Counted from the stretch's first letter, positions 1 to 6,033 are shown. The stretch: DNA of 6,033 nt from Chloroflexota bacterium (GCA_022574265.1 JACZSI010000110.1:1-6033), one strand, 5' to 3'. Notes: generated from the sequence alone by a model not told the origin. Numbers and translations: made by a program.

Positions 1-18
1 TTCGACGGTGCTCAGGAC
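1..18 (+). repeat. Partial third copy of the TTCGAC..GCTCAG repeat arm
   Basis: TTCGACGGTGCTCAGGAC at the window edge resembles the arm that starts at base 23 (TTCGACAGGCTCAGCAC) and has the same orientation. Both share TTCGAC, then GCTCAG, then AC, with one extra base between the blocks. It is probably the visible end of a longer repeat unit that continues left of the window, so its true extent is unknown. Confidence 0.55.
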
Positions 19-21
19 ATG

Positions 22-96
22 CTTCGACAGGCTCAGCACGAGCGGTTCTCGTGGCAGCATGGGCTGCGACCACCGCTCACCCTGAGCTTGTCGAAG
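22..96. repeat. REP-like inverted repeat with nested hairpin, 3' of the folC-fabF operon
   Basis: The arm at 22-45 begins CTTCGACAGGCTCAG and ends GAGCGG. The reverse complement of 73-96 matches it at 20 of 24 positions, so the two arms can pair. The 27-base interior contains a second hairpin: GCAGC at 54-58 pairs with GCTGC at 63-67 around a four-base loop. Two further pairs beyond one G-G mismatch extend it to 51-70. The element lies about 70 bases past the fabF stop, outside any gene. I recognise the core (TTCGACARGCTCAG) as an interspersed intergenic repeat type seen in several GC-rich bacteria, and I believe commonly in Chloroflexota assemblies; this is from memory, not a search. Likely roles are transcript 3'-end protection, a terminator-like structure, or a passively mobilised REP or MITE-type element. 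Confidence 0.7.
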
Positions 97-122
97 GGCG
101 AGGGAAGGGTTGCCCACGAGGA

Positions 123-161
123 CCGCTGCGGCAGCGGAACCCCGACCTGTTATCGGGTCGG
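123..161 (-). terminator. Possible transcription-end hairpins downstream of fabF
   Basis: Two compact hairpins follow the fabF stop on the minus strand. The first pairs CCGACC (142-147) with GGTCGG (156-161) around eight bases and starts four bases past the stop codon. The second pairs CCGCTG (123-128) with CAGCGG (132-137) around three bases. Neither is followed by a T-rich run in the direction of transcription, so a classic intrinsic terminator is not shown. They could be a GC-rich terminator lacking the U-tract, RNA stabilisers, or chance structure in GC-rich DNA. Their position right after the operon supports a 3'-end role. Confidence 0.35.
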
Positions 162-164
162 CTC

Positions 165-1427
165 CTACTGCTCGTACTTCCGGAAGAGAAGGCAGGCGTT
201 CTGCCCGCCGAAGCCGAAGCTGTTCGAGAGCACCGTGCGCACGCTGGCCTCGCGCGCCTCGTTCGGGACGTAGTCGAGGTCGCACGCTGGGTCCGGGGTC
301 GTGTAGTTGATGGTCGGATGGATGGTCCCGGTGCGGATCGTCTGGACGCAGGCGACCGCCTCCATACCGCCCGCGCCGCCCAGCGCGTGGCCGATCATGG
401 ACTTGGTCGAGCTGATGGCCACCTTGTAGGCCGCGTCGCCGAAGGCCCGCTTGATGGCGAGCGTCTCGGACGCGTCGTTGAGCGGGGTCGAGGTGCCGTG
501 CGCGTTGATGTAATCGACCTCATCCGGGCCGATGCCGGCATCCTCGAGTGCCCATCGGATCGCGCGCGCGGCCCCCGCGCCGTCGTCGTCCGGCTGGAAC
601 TGGTGGTTGGCGTCGGACGAGACGGCGTAGCCGATGACCTCCGCCAGCACCTGCGCGTCACGCCGTAGCGCGTGCTCTAGGGATTCGAGCACCACGATGC
701 CGGCGCCCTCGGCCGGCACGAAGCCGTCGCGGTCCGCGTCGAAGGGGCGCGAGGCCGCGGGCGGGTCGTCGTTGCGGGTGCTGAGCGCCCGCATGACCGC
801 GAACCCGGCGAGGCCGAGCTGGCTGATGCCGGCCTCCATACCGCCGCTGATGACGGCGTCGGCGTGACCGAGGCGGATCTGCTCCGCCGCGTCGCCGATG
901 GACTGCGTGGAGGCGGCGCACGCCGTGACCACCGTGCTGATCGGCCCGCGCGCGCCGAAGGCCCGGCTGACGTTGGCCGCGGCCATGTTCGGCAGGACCA
1001 ACGGGAAGAAGAAGGGGGTCATGCGCATGCCGCCCTTCTCCACCAGCACGCGCATGTTCGCCTCGATCTCCGGGAAGCCGCCGTTGCCGTTGCCCAGGAC
1101 GACGCCGAGTCGGTCGCCGTCGATGTTCTCCGGGCCGAGGCCGGCGTCGGCCATCGCCTCCTTCGCCGCGGCGACCGCCAGCTGCGAGAAGCGGGCCATC
1201 CGCCGCACCTCGCGCTTCTCGATGTACCGCTCGGGGTCGAACCCGCTCACCTCGGCCGAGATCTGCGCGGGATAGTCGGTCGGGTCGGCGAGCGTCATGC
1301 GGGCGACGCCGGACCGGCCCGCGACCAGGCCGTCCCAGAACTCGGCGACCGACTCGCCGAGCGGCGTCATGGCGCCCATGCCCGTCACCACGACCCGCGC
1401 CCTGCCGTTGCGCTCAAGCTCGGTCAT
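165..1427 (-). CDS. fabF: 3-oxoacyl-ACP synthase II (FabF, KAS II)
   Basis: This 420-residue cytosolic condensing enzyme of type II fatty-acid synthesis extends acyl-ACP by two carbons using malonyl-ACP with release of CO2. The thiolase-fold catalytic triad is complete: Cys170 in VVTACAAST, His310 in INAHGTSTPLND and His347 in KSMIGHALGGAGG. The spacings of 140 and 37 residues equal those of E. coli FabF (C163, H303, H340). The C-terminal SNSFGFGG motif keeps the gating Phe (F406), but the next residue is Gln409 where E. coli has Thr. The N-terminus reads VVVTGMGAMTPLG at residues 12-24, as expected for the family. The chosen ATG overlaps the folC stop (ATGA). The reading frame is open for 128 codons further upstream, but that stretch lies over folC and has no KAS homology. 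No good Shine-Dalgarno site is seen, so translation is probably coupled to folC. No acpP or other fab gene is visible beside it. Confidence 0.96.
   Translation of the reverse strand: MTELERNGRARVVVTGMGAMTPLGESVAEFWDGLVAGRSGVARMTLADPTDYPAQISAEVSGFDPERYIEKREVRRMARFSQLAVAAAKEAMADAGLGPENIDGDRLGVVLGNGNGGFPEIEANMRVLVEKGGMRMTPFFFPLVLPNMAAANVSRAFGARGPISTVVTACAASTQSIGDAAEQIRLGHADAVISGGMEAGISQLGLAGFAVMRALSTRNDDPPAASRPFDADRDGFVPAEGAGIVVLESLEHALRRDAQVLAEVIGYAVSSDANHQFQPDDDGAGAARAIRWALEDAGIGPDEVDYINAHGTSTPLNDASETLAIKRAFGDAAYKVAISSTKSMIGHALGGAGGMEAVACVQTIRTGTIHPTINYTTPDPACDLDYVPNEAREASVRTVLSNSFGFGGQNACLLFRKYEQ
1424..1427 (-). promoter_or_regulatory. folC-fabF ATGA stop/start overlap (translational coupling)
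   Basis: Read on the minus strand, the ATG of fabF (1427-1425) overlaps the TGA of folC (1426-1424). Such overlaps usually let a terminating ribosome restart directly on the next gene, giving linked expression. The bases upstream of the fabF ATG contain only a weak GCGGGG stretch and no AGGAGG-like site, which agrees with coupling. This overlap fixes the fabF start. Confidence 0.75.
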
Positions 1428-2806
1428 GCCGGACCCCGCGTCACCACCGCGGCCTGTGGGTCGAACTCGGGGTAGTGCTCGCCGGGGATCGAGAACCAGG
1501 CCTCCAGGGCCTCGGCGACCACGAAGAGCGAGCCGGTCACGAGCACCAGGTCGGCGGGCCCGGCCTGCGCCTGAGCGGCGTGCAGGGCCGCGCCGACGTC
1601 CGGCGCCTCGACCGCCTCGATGCCGGCGCGCCGGAAGGCTTCGGCGACCCGCTCCGGGCGCACCGCCCGCGGGTGGCGCGAAGCGCAGACCACGGCCGAG
1701 GCCGCGATTTTCGCAAGCTCGGCCGCCATCGCGTCGAGGTCCTTGTCGGCCGAGCAGCCGAAGAGCACCACCGTGCGCTCCGGCGCGACGTAATCGCGCA
1801 CCGTCTCGCACAGCCGCGACATCGAGGAGGGGTTATGGGCCCCGTCCACCACCACGTACGGCGCCGAGCGCAGCAGCTGGAAGCGGCCGTCCCACCGGAC
1901 GGCGGCGAGCCCCTCGACGTAGGCCCGCTCAGGCAGCCCCAGGCCGAGGGCCTCGACGGCCGCGACGGCGACGGCCGCGTTCTCCGCCTGGTGCGCGCCG
2001 AGCAGCGGCAGCCGGACGTCGTAGGAGCGAGTCGCCGTCTCGATGCGGATGTTCTGGCCGCTCAGGTCGTGGTCGCGGACCTTGACCGTCACCTCGTGGC
2101 CGACGCGGACGAGCGGCGCGCCGGCGGCCGCCGCGGCGCGCTCGATGACCGCGAGCGCCTCGGGAGGCTGCGGAGCGGCCACGACCGGCGCCGCCGATTT
2201 GATGATGCCCGCCTTCTCCGTTGCGACCTGGGCGATCGTGTCCCCCAGGATGGCCGTGTGGTCCAGGCTGATGGGAGCGATCACGGCGACGCGCGCGTCG
2301 AGGACGTTCGTCGCGTCGAGCCGACCGCCCAGGCCCACCTCGATGACCGCCGCGTCGACGGCCTCGGTCCGGAACAGGTCGAACGCCATCGCCGTCAGCG
2401 CCTCGAACGTCGTCGGCCGGGCGCCCGCGCCGCGTGCCGCCATCTCCTCGACGTGCGTCCAGACGCGGGCGAGGGCCGAGGCGAACTGCGCCTCGGTCGA
2501 TAGCTCGCCGTCGATGCGGATCCGCTCACGGAAGGTGTGGAGGTGCGGAGAGGTGAAGAGACCGACGTGCAGACCCGAAGCGCGCAGGATGCTCGCGGCC
2601 ATCGCGGCGACGCTGCCCTTGCCCTTCGTGCCCGCGACGTGCAGCACGGGCGCGCTGTCCTGGGGCCGCCCGAGCCGCTCGGCCAGCTCGCGCATGCGGT
2701 CGAGGTCGTACTTGGGCGCGGGGGCGAGACGCCCGGCCATGCGCTCGTAGTCGGCCAGGCTGAGCAGCCGGTGGAGGGCGTCGTCGTAGGAGAGCGGGCG
2801 TCGCAT
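1424..2806 (-). CDS. folC: Folylpolyglutamate synthase / dihydrofolate synthase (FolC)
   Basis: This Mur-ligase-family cytosolic enzyme (460 residues) uses ATP to add glutamate to reduced folates, retaining them in the cell. Many bacterial members also join dihydropteroate to glutamate; sequence alone does not show whether this one does both. Visible motifs in order: the ATP P-loop HVAGTKGKGSV (56-66), FTSPHL (84-89), EVGLGGRLDATN (156-167), SLDHTAILGDT (180-190), ATEKAGIIK (195-203, with the conserved Lys198 beside the metal site), WDGRFQ (305-310, where Asp replaces the usual Pro), DGAHNP (321-326), FGCSADKD (349-356) and TGSLFVVAE (424-432). Length is slightly above the usual 420-440 because of a short C-terminal tail after residue 438. 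The ATG gives the normal N-terminus (LSYDDALHRL). It is first in a two-gene operon, and its TGA overlaps the fabF ATG. A promoter-like sequence lies just upstream, with no Shine-Dalgarno site. Confidence 0.95.
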   Translation of the reverse strand: MRRPLSYDDALHRLLSLADYERMAGRLAPAPKYDLDRMRELAERLGRPQDSAPVLHVAGTKGKGSVAAMAASILRASGLHVGLFTSPHLHTFRERIRIDGELSTEAQFASALARVWTHVEEMAARGAGARPTTFEALTAMAFDLFRTEAVDAAVIEVGLGGRLDATNVLDARVAVIAPISLDHTAILGDTIAQVATEKAGIIKSAAPVVAAPQPPEALAVIERAAAAAGAPLVRVGHEVTVKVRDHDLSGQNIRIETATRSYDVRLPLLGAHQAENAAVAVAAVEALGLGLPERAYVEGLAAVRWDGRFQLLRSAPYVVVDGAHNPSSMSRLCETVRDYVAPERTVVLFGCSADKDLDAMAAELAKIAASAVVCASRHPRAVRPERVAEAFRRAGIEAVEAPDVGAALHAAQAQAGPADLVLVTGSLFVVAEALEAWFSIPGEHYPEFDPQAAVVTRGPA

Positions 2807-2819
2807 GGTCGTCGCGTCG

Positions 2820-2849
2820 AGCGTAGCAGAGGCCGCTCCGGAGGGTCAA
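2820..2849 (-). promoter_or_regulatory. Putative folC-fabF promoter (extended -10, nearly leaderless)
   Basis: On the minus strand, TTGACC (2849-2844, five of six matches to TTGACA) is followed after 18 bases by TACGCT (2825-2820). TACGCT keeps the key T, A and final T of the -10 box and is preceded by TGC, an extended -10 element. Transcription would start near 2813, leaving only about seven bases before the folC ATG at 2806. There is no Shine-Dalgarno site in that short leader. This is inferred from pattern alone. Confidence 0.45.
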
Positions 2850-2877
2850 CGATGCCACGGGCTTGGCGTCTGGGCGC

Positions 2878-2886
2878 TGGTAGACT
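2878..2886 (+). promoter_or_regulatory. Putative leaderless promoter of the PLP enzyme gene
   Basis: TAGACT (2881-2886) matches TATAAT at four of six positions and is preceded by TGG, an extended -10 element. It ends six bases before the ATG at 2893, so the expected transcription start falls on or beside the A of the start codon, the arrangement of a leaderless mRNA. No Shine-Dalgarno site is present upstream of the ATG. No convincing -35 box sits at the right distance; TTGGCG at 2863-2868 is too close, with 12 bases between. Confidence 0.4.
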
Positions 2887-2892
2887 CGCCCC

Positions 2893-4023
2893 ATGGACTT
2901 CGACGAGCTGCGGGCGTCCATCGTTGGGCTGGACGCGATGACCTACCTCAACACGGGCTGGGCCGGGCCATCGCCCGAGCGCGTGCTCTCGCGCATGCGC
3001 GAGACGGCGCAGGAAGAGAGCCGCGTCGGGCCCGCGAGCCCCGACGGCCTCGCGCTGGCGCGGCGCATCGCCGAAGAAGCGACGGATGCGGCCGCTCGTC
3101 TCCTAGGCGCGGACGCCCAAGACGTCGTGCTGACCCACGGCACGACGGAGGGCGTCAACATCGTGCTCCACGGCCTCGCCTGGGAGTCCGGCGACGAGCT
3201 GCTGACGTCCGCTTTCGAGCACCCGGCGCTCGAAGAGCCCGCTGCGCTCCTCGCGGACCGGCATGGCGTGCAGGTCCGCCGCGTGCGGCTCTCGCCCAAG
3301 GCGTCGGCGGACGAGGCGCTCGATGCCGTGGCGAGCGCGATCACGCCCCGGACGAAGCTGGTGGCGCTCAGCCACATCATGTTCACGTGCGGACTGCGGC
3401 TGCCGGCCGCCCCCATCGCCCGCGCAGTACACAAGGCCGGCGCGATGGTCCTGTTCGACGGAGCGCAGTCCGGAGGACACGTTCCGCTGGATATGGCGGG
3501 GATCGACGCCGATTTCTACACCGTCTCCGGACAGAAATGGCTGCTCGGGCCGTCGAGCACGGGCGCGCTCTACGTCCGGCGCGACCGCCACGAGCTGCTC
3601 GCGCCGCTGCTGCAGGTGCCCGGCGTTGGGTTCGCCACGGGACTCGCGGCGCTGTCGCTCGCCTCGGGCAGCGCCCAGCTCCAGGCGGGATTCGCCGAGG
3701 CGGTCCGCGTATACGAGGAGCTCGGGCCGGAGCGGGCCGAGGCCCGCATCTATGAGCTCGCCGCGCGGCTGCGGGATGGGCTCGCACAGATCGGCGGCGT
3801 CGCGGTCACGGGGCCCAACGACCCGGACGCCGTGTGCGGCCTGACCGCGATCACCCTCGATGGCTGGAAGCCGGGGGACCTCGCGGACGCGTTGTGGGAG
3901 CGCCACCAGGTCGTCGCGCGGACGGTCGGCCATCCGGCGGGGGTGCGCTTCAGCACCGCCGCCTTCAACGACGAGGGGGACGTCGGCCGAGCGCTGGAGG
4001 CCGTGGCGAAGCTGACCGGCTAG
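2893..4023 (+). CDS. Class V aminotransferase-fold PLP-dependent enzyme, cysteine desulfurase-like without the catalytic Cys
   Basis: This 376-residue fold-type I PLP enzyme of the NifS/SufS/isopenicillin-N-epimerase-like group has an unknown substrate. The N-terminus has the family's YLNTGWAGPSP (18-28). Cofactor-site features are THGTTEGVN (81-89), His110 (ring stacking, in FEHPALEEP), Asp189 and Gln192 in LFDGAQSGG, and the Schiff-base Lys215 in SGQKWLLGP, where SufS proteins usually have SGHK. Near the C-terminus GVRFSTAAFND (350-360) supplies the substrate-carboxylate Arg352. Two differences stand out. The RxGxHC loop that carries the SufS catalytic cysteine is replaced by ARTVGHPAG (342-350) with no Cys. 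The usual R-[FY]-E-x-G-T motif reads SLASGS (255-260), losing the Arg and Glu. Simple cysteine desulfurase activity is therefore unlikely; a lyase, epimerase or transaminase role is possible. It is divergent from folC, followed by dnaE, and has no iron-sulfur assembly genes beside it. Fold assignment is firm; function is open. Confidence 0.88.
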   Translation: MDFDELRASIVGLDAMTYLNTGWAGPSPERVLSRMRETAQEESRVGPASPDGLALARRIAEEATDAAARLLGADAQDVVLTHGTTEGVNIVLHGLAWESGDELLTSAFEHPALEEPAALLADRHGVQVRRVRLSPKASADEALDAVASAITPRTKLVALSHIMFTCGLRLPAAPIARAVHKAGAMVLFDGAQSGGHVPLDMAGIDADFYTVSGQKWLLGPSSTGALYVRRDRHELLAPLLQVPGVGFATGLAALSLASGSAQLQAGFAEAVRVYEELGPERAEARIYELAARLRDGLAQIGGVAVTGPNDPDAVCGLTAITLDGWKPGDLADALWERHQVVARTVGHPAGVRFSTAAFNDEGDVGRALEAVAKLTG

Positions 4024-4120
4024 GCCACTGCGCGACGGCACGGGCCCGTTTGCCATAGCCGGAGCCACACCATCCTGTAGCAGCGCGGTCCGAGCGCGCC
4101 AAATGTTGGGCATATCGCTC

Positions 4121-4149
4121 TTGGTGGGGCAAGCGGGCCTCACTATAAT
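4121..4149 (+). promoter_or_regulatory. Putative dnaE promoter
   Basis: TTGGTG (4121-4126) and a perfect TATAAT (4144-4149) are separated by exactly 17 bases. This is the best match to a housekeeping-sigma promoter in the window, with only the second half of the -35 box being poor. Expected transcription start is near 4156, giving a leader of about 30 bases. CTCA (4139-4142) and TGAG (4149-4152) form a small dyad around the -10 box, which may be chance. It suggests dnaE is transcribed independently of the upstream gene. Confidence 0.6.
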
Positions 4150-4167
4150 GAGCCGACTTTCCTCCAC

Positions 4168-4174
4168 GAGAGGA
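4168..4174 (+). promoter_or_regulatory. Shine-Dalgarno-like site of dnaE
   Basis: GAGAGGA ends 11 bases before the ATG at 4186, somewhat further than the usual 5-9 bases. It is the only purine-rich site near the start and supports the chosen ATG. It contrasts with folC and the PLP enzyme gene, which show no such site. Confidence 0.45.
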
Positions 4175-4185
4175 CCCCAAGCTCG

Positions 4186-6033
4186 ATGGCCTTCGCGCAC
4201 CTGCACGTCCATACCGAATACAGCCTCCTCGACGGCCTGAGCCGCATCCCGGAGCTGGTTCAGCGCGCCAAGGACCTGGGCATGAGCGCGCTCGGCATGA
4301 CCGACCACGGCGCCCTCTACGGAGCCGTCGGCTTCTACTCCGCCTGCGTCGAGGCAGGCATCAAGCCCGTGATCGGCTGCGAGCTCTACGTCGCCTCCGG
4401 CAGCCGGACTGAGCGGCGCGTGGGCGACAAGAGCCCGTCCCACCTCACGGTGCTCGCGCGGAACAACACGGGCTACAAGAACCTGATCCAGCTCGTGTCC
4501 AAGGCCCACCTCGAAGGCTTCTACTACAAGCCGCGCGTGGACAAGGAGCTGCTGGCCCAGCACGCCGACGGCCTCATCGTGCTCTCCGGCTGCCCGAGTG
4601 CCGAGCTCTCCGTGCTGCTGATGGACGGCAATACCGAAGCGGCCGACGAGCTGGCCCGCTGGTACCGGGACACTTTCGAAGCCTTCTATCTGGAGATCCA
4701 GCGGCACGAGAACCTCGACTTCCAGGACGGGCTGAACGCCGGGCTGCTTGGCATGGCTGAGCGGCTCGACCTCCCCCTGGTGGCCACCAACGACCTGCAC
4801 TACGTGAAGTCCACCGATGCCGCGCTGCACGACGTGCTGCTCTGCATCGGGACGAACGCGAGCGTCAACGACGAGAACCGCTTCCGCTTCTCCGACTCCT
4901 CCTACTACCTGAAAACCCAGGAGGAGATGGCGGAGCTGTTCGCCGACCTGCCGGAAGCGCTCGCCAATACCGCGGTGATCGCCGACTCGACGGACGTGAC
5001 GCTCGACTTCTCCTCGCTCCACCTGCCGCAGTACCCGACGCCGGACGGCGAGGACGCTGAGCCGTACCTGCGGCGCCTCTGCTGGGCGGGGTTCGAGGCC
5101 CGCTATCCCGACGGCGGGACCGACGCGCAGAAGCAGCGGCTCGAGTACGAGCTCGACGTCATCGAGACCACGCGGTACCCCAACTACTTCCTGGTCGTCG
5201 CCGACATCGCCGACTTCGCCCGGCGCAGCGAGATCGTCTTCGGCGTCCGCGGCAGCGCGGCCTCCTCGCTCGCCCTCTACTGCCTGGGCGTGACCGAGAT
5301 CGACCCGCTCGAATACGACCTGGTCTTCGAGCGCTTCCTCAACGTCGAGCGCAAAGAGATGCCTGACATCGACATGGACTTCCAAGACGACCGGCGCGAC
5401 GAGGCCATCCGCTACGTCGTCGAGAAGTACGGGCGGGACCACGTCGCGCAGATCATCACGTTCGGGACGCTCGGCGCGAAGGCGGCGATCCGCGACTCCG
5501 GCCGGGCCCTCGGCATGGCCTACGCCGACGTCGACCGCATCGCCCGCCTCGTCCCGACGCGCGTGGGCATGACGCTCGAAGCCGCGATGGCCGAATCGCA
5601 GGAGATGCAGGAGGCTCACGCGGGCGACGAGACCCTCCGCAAGCTCATCGACACGGCCTTCGGCCTCGAGGGTGTGGTACGCCACGCGAGCACGCACGCC
5701 GCGGGCGTCGTCATCTCCTCGGACCCGCTGACCGACCACGTGCCGCTCCAGCGGCCGACCAAGGGCGACGAGGACGGCGTCGCCATGACGCAGTACGCGA
5801 TGGAGCCCGTGGCCAAGCTCGGGCTGCTCAAGATGGACTTCCTGGGGCTCATCAACTACTCGATCCTGGACAACGCGCGGCGCCTGGTGCGCGACCGTCA
5901 CGGCGTCGACCTCAAGCTCAGCGAGATTCCATTCGACGACGCGAAGACGTACGAGCTACTCGCCTCGGGAGAGACCACGGCGCTCTTTCAGCTCGAGAGT
6001 CCGGGGATGCGGCGCTACATCAAGGACCTGCGC
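4186..6033 (+). CDS. dnaE: DNA polymerase III alpha subunit, 5' part (runs off the window)
   Basis: This is the catalytic subunit of the replicative DNA polymerase (C-family, DnaE type). The frame stays open for 616 codons to the window edge. The family is about 1,150 residues, so nearly half is missing: the rest of the fingers, the HhH region, the clamp-binding site and the OB fold. Residues 1 to about 270 are the PHP domain: AHLHVHTEYSLLDG (4-17), MTDHGALYG (38-46), CELY (65-68), His86, SGCPSAE (134-140) and TNDLHY (201-206). All nine PHP metal-ligand positions appear filled (H7, H9, D16, H41, E66, H86, C136, D203, H205), unlike E. coli DnaE, where several are lost. The palm follows: RGSAASS (355-361), PDIDMDF (393-399) with catalytic D396 and D398, RHASTHAAGVVI (499-510), and the third catalytic Asp, D551, in KMDFLGL. 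TALFQLESPGMRR (598-610) is also conserved. A likely dedicated promoter and Shine-Dalgarno-like site precede the start; AHLHVHT directly after the ATG confirms it. Confidence 0.97.
   Translation, partial: MAFAHLHVHTEYSLLDGLSRIPELVQRAKDLGMSALGMTDHGALYGAVGFYSACVEAGIKPVIGCELYVASGSRTERRVGDKSPSHLTVLARNNTGYKNLIQLVSKAHLEGFYYKPRVDKELLAQHADGLIVLSGCPSAELSVLLMDGNTEAADELARWYRDTFEAFYLEIQRHENLDFQDGLNAGLLGMAERLDLPLVATNDLHYVKSTDAALHDVLLCIGTNASVNDENRFRFSDSSYYLKTQEEMAELFADLPEALANTAVIADSTDVTLDFSSLHLPQYPTPDGEDAEPYLRRLCWAGFEARYPDGGTDAQKQRLEYELDVIETTRYPNYFLVVADIADFARRSEIVFGVRGSAASSLALYCLGVTEIDPLEYDLVFERFLNVERKEMPDIDMDFQDDRRDEAIRYVVEKYGRDHVAQIITFGTLGAKAAIRDSGRALGMAYADVDRIARLVPTRVGMTLEAAMAESQEMQEAHAGDETLRKLIDTAFGLEGVVRHASTHAAGVVISSDPLTDHVPLQRPTKGDEDGVAMTQYAMEPVAKLGLLKMDFLGLINYSILDNARRLVRDRHGVDLKLSEIPFDDAKTYELLASGETTALFQLESPGMRRYIKDLR

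Larger units (their letters stand above)
4024..4185. other. Intergenic region upstream of dnaE
   Basis: This 162-base stretch lies between the PLP enzyme stop and the dnaE start. It holds the dnaE promoter and leader in its right part. On the left, GGCA (4037-4040) can pair with TGCC (4051-4054) around the palindrome CGGGCCCG, and GCGCG (4083-4087) with CGCGC (4095-4099). Neither is followed by a T-run, so I do not call a terminator. I see no RNA gene, small ORF with family signal, or repeat in it. Confidence 0.6.

Noticed and set aside
1..96. CRISPR array from the repeated TTCGAC arms
   Set aside because: There are only three arms, one is inverted, spacing is irregular and no spacer-like units or cas genes are seen.
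51..668. Plus-strand open frame of 205 codons over the repeat and the 3' end of fabF
   Set aside because: It is antisense to fabF, begins inside the repeat, and has no family signal.
1428..1811. Upstream extension of the fabF frame by 128 codons
   Set aside because: It lies wholly over folC, is an Arg/Gly-rich low-complexity translation, and the KAS family begins at the ATG at 1427.
864..2503. Plus-strand open frames at 864-1475, 1297-2085 and 1475-2503
   Set aside because: All are antisense to fabF and folC. Their translations are Arg/Ala/Pro- or Arg/Asp-rich shadow sequence typical of GC-rich DNA.
2805..3755. Plus-strand open frame of 316 codons overlapping the PLP enzyme
   Set aside because: It is out of frame with the PLP enzyme gene and is Arg-rich without motifs. 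The overlapping frame has a full set of PLP-enzyme motifs.
4037..4054. Hairpin after the PLP enzyme stop as a terminator
   Set aside because: The stem is short, its centre is a loopless palindrome, and no T-run follows.
3103..5901. A 932-codon open frame antisense to the PLP enzyme and dnaE
   Set aside because: The two sense genes happen to share the same codon register, and the antisense frame is exactly in phase with it. Its stops would need the sense codons TTA, CTA or TCA, which are very rare in this GC-rich genome. The translation shows no recognisable domain, while the sense strand encodes clear families.

Overview
This GC-rich window (roughly two thirds G+C by eye, with strong G/C preference at third codon positions) comes from a bacterial chromosome. 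It holds four housekeeping-type genes and some short non-coding structure. The organism is probably a GC-rich member of a deep-branching group, with Chloroflexota the leading guess. That guess rests on the style of the TTCGACARGCTCAG repeat, a DnaE with a complete PHP metal site, and start codons preceded by a -10 box instead of a Shine-Dalgarno site. No marker gene settles it.

Layout: bases 1-96 carry a repeat made of a partial direct copy plus a long inverted repeat with a nested hairpin. Bases 123-161 hold two small hairpins just past the fabF stop. The minus strand from 2806 down to 165 is a two-gene operon, folC (folylpolyglutamate/dihydrofolate synthase) then fabF (3-oxoacyl-ACP synthase II), joined by a four-base ATGA overlap. 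An 86-base divergent intergenic region (2807-2892) separates folC from a plus-strand class V aminotransferase-fold PLP enzyme (2893-4023). A 162-base gap follows, with a strong promoter-like sequence, and then dnaE, the replicative DNA polymerase III alpha subunit. dnaE runs off the right edge after 616 codons.

The genes serve three core processes: folate retention (FolC), fatty-acid elongation (FabF) and chromosome replication (DnaE). The PLP enzyme has no assignable substrate. It looks like a cysteine-desulfurase relative that has lost the catalytic cysteine loop.

I see no new multi-gene system here. The points most worth checking are the repeat, the near-leaderless divergent promoters, the unusual active-site surroundings of the PLP enzyme and the intact PHP domain of DnaE.
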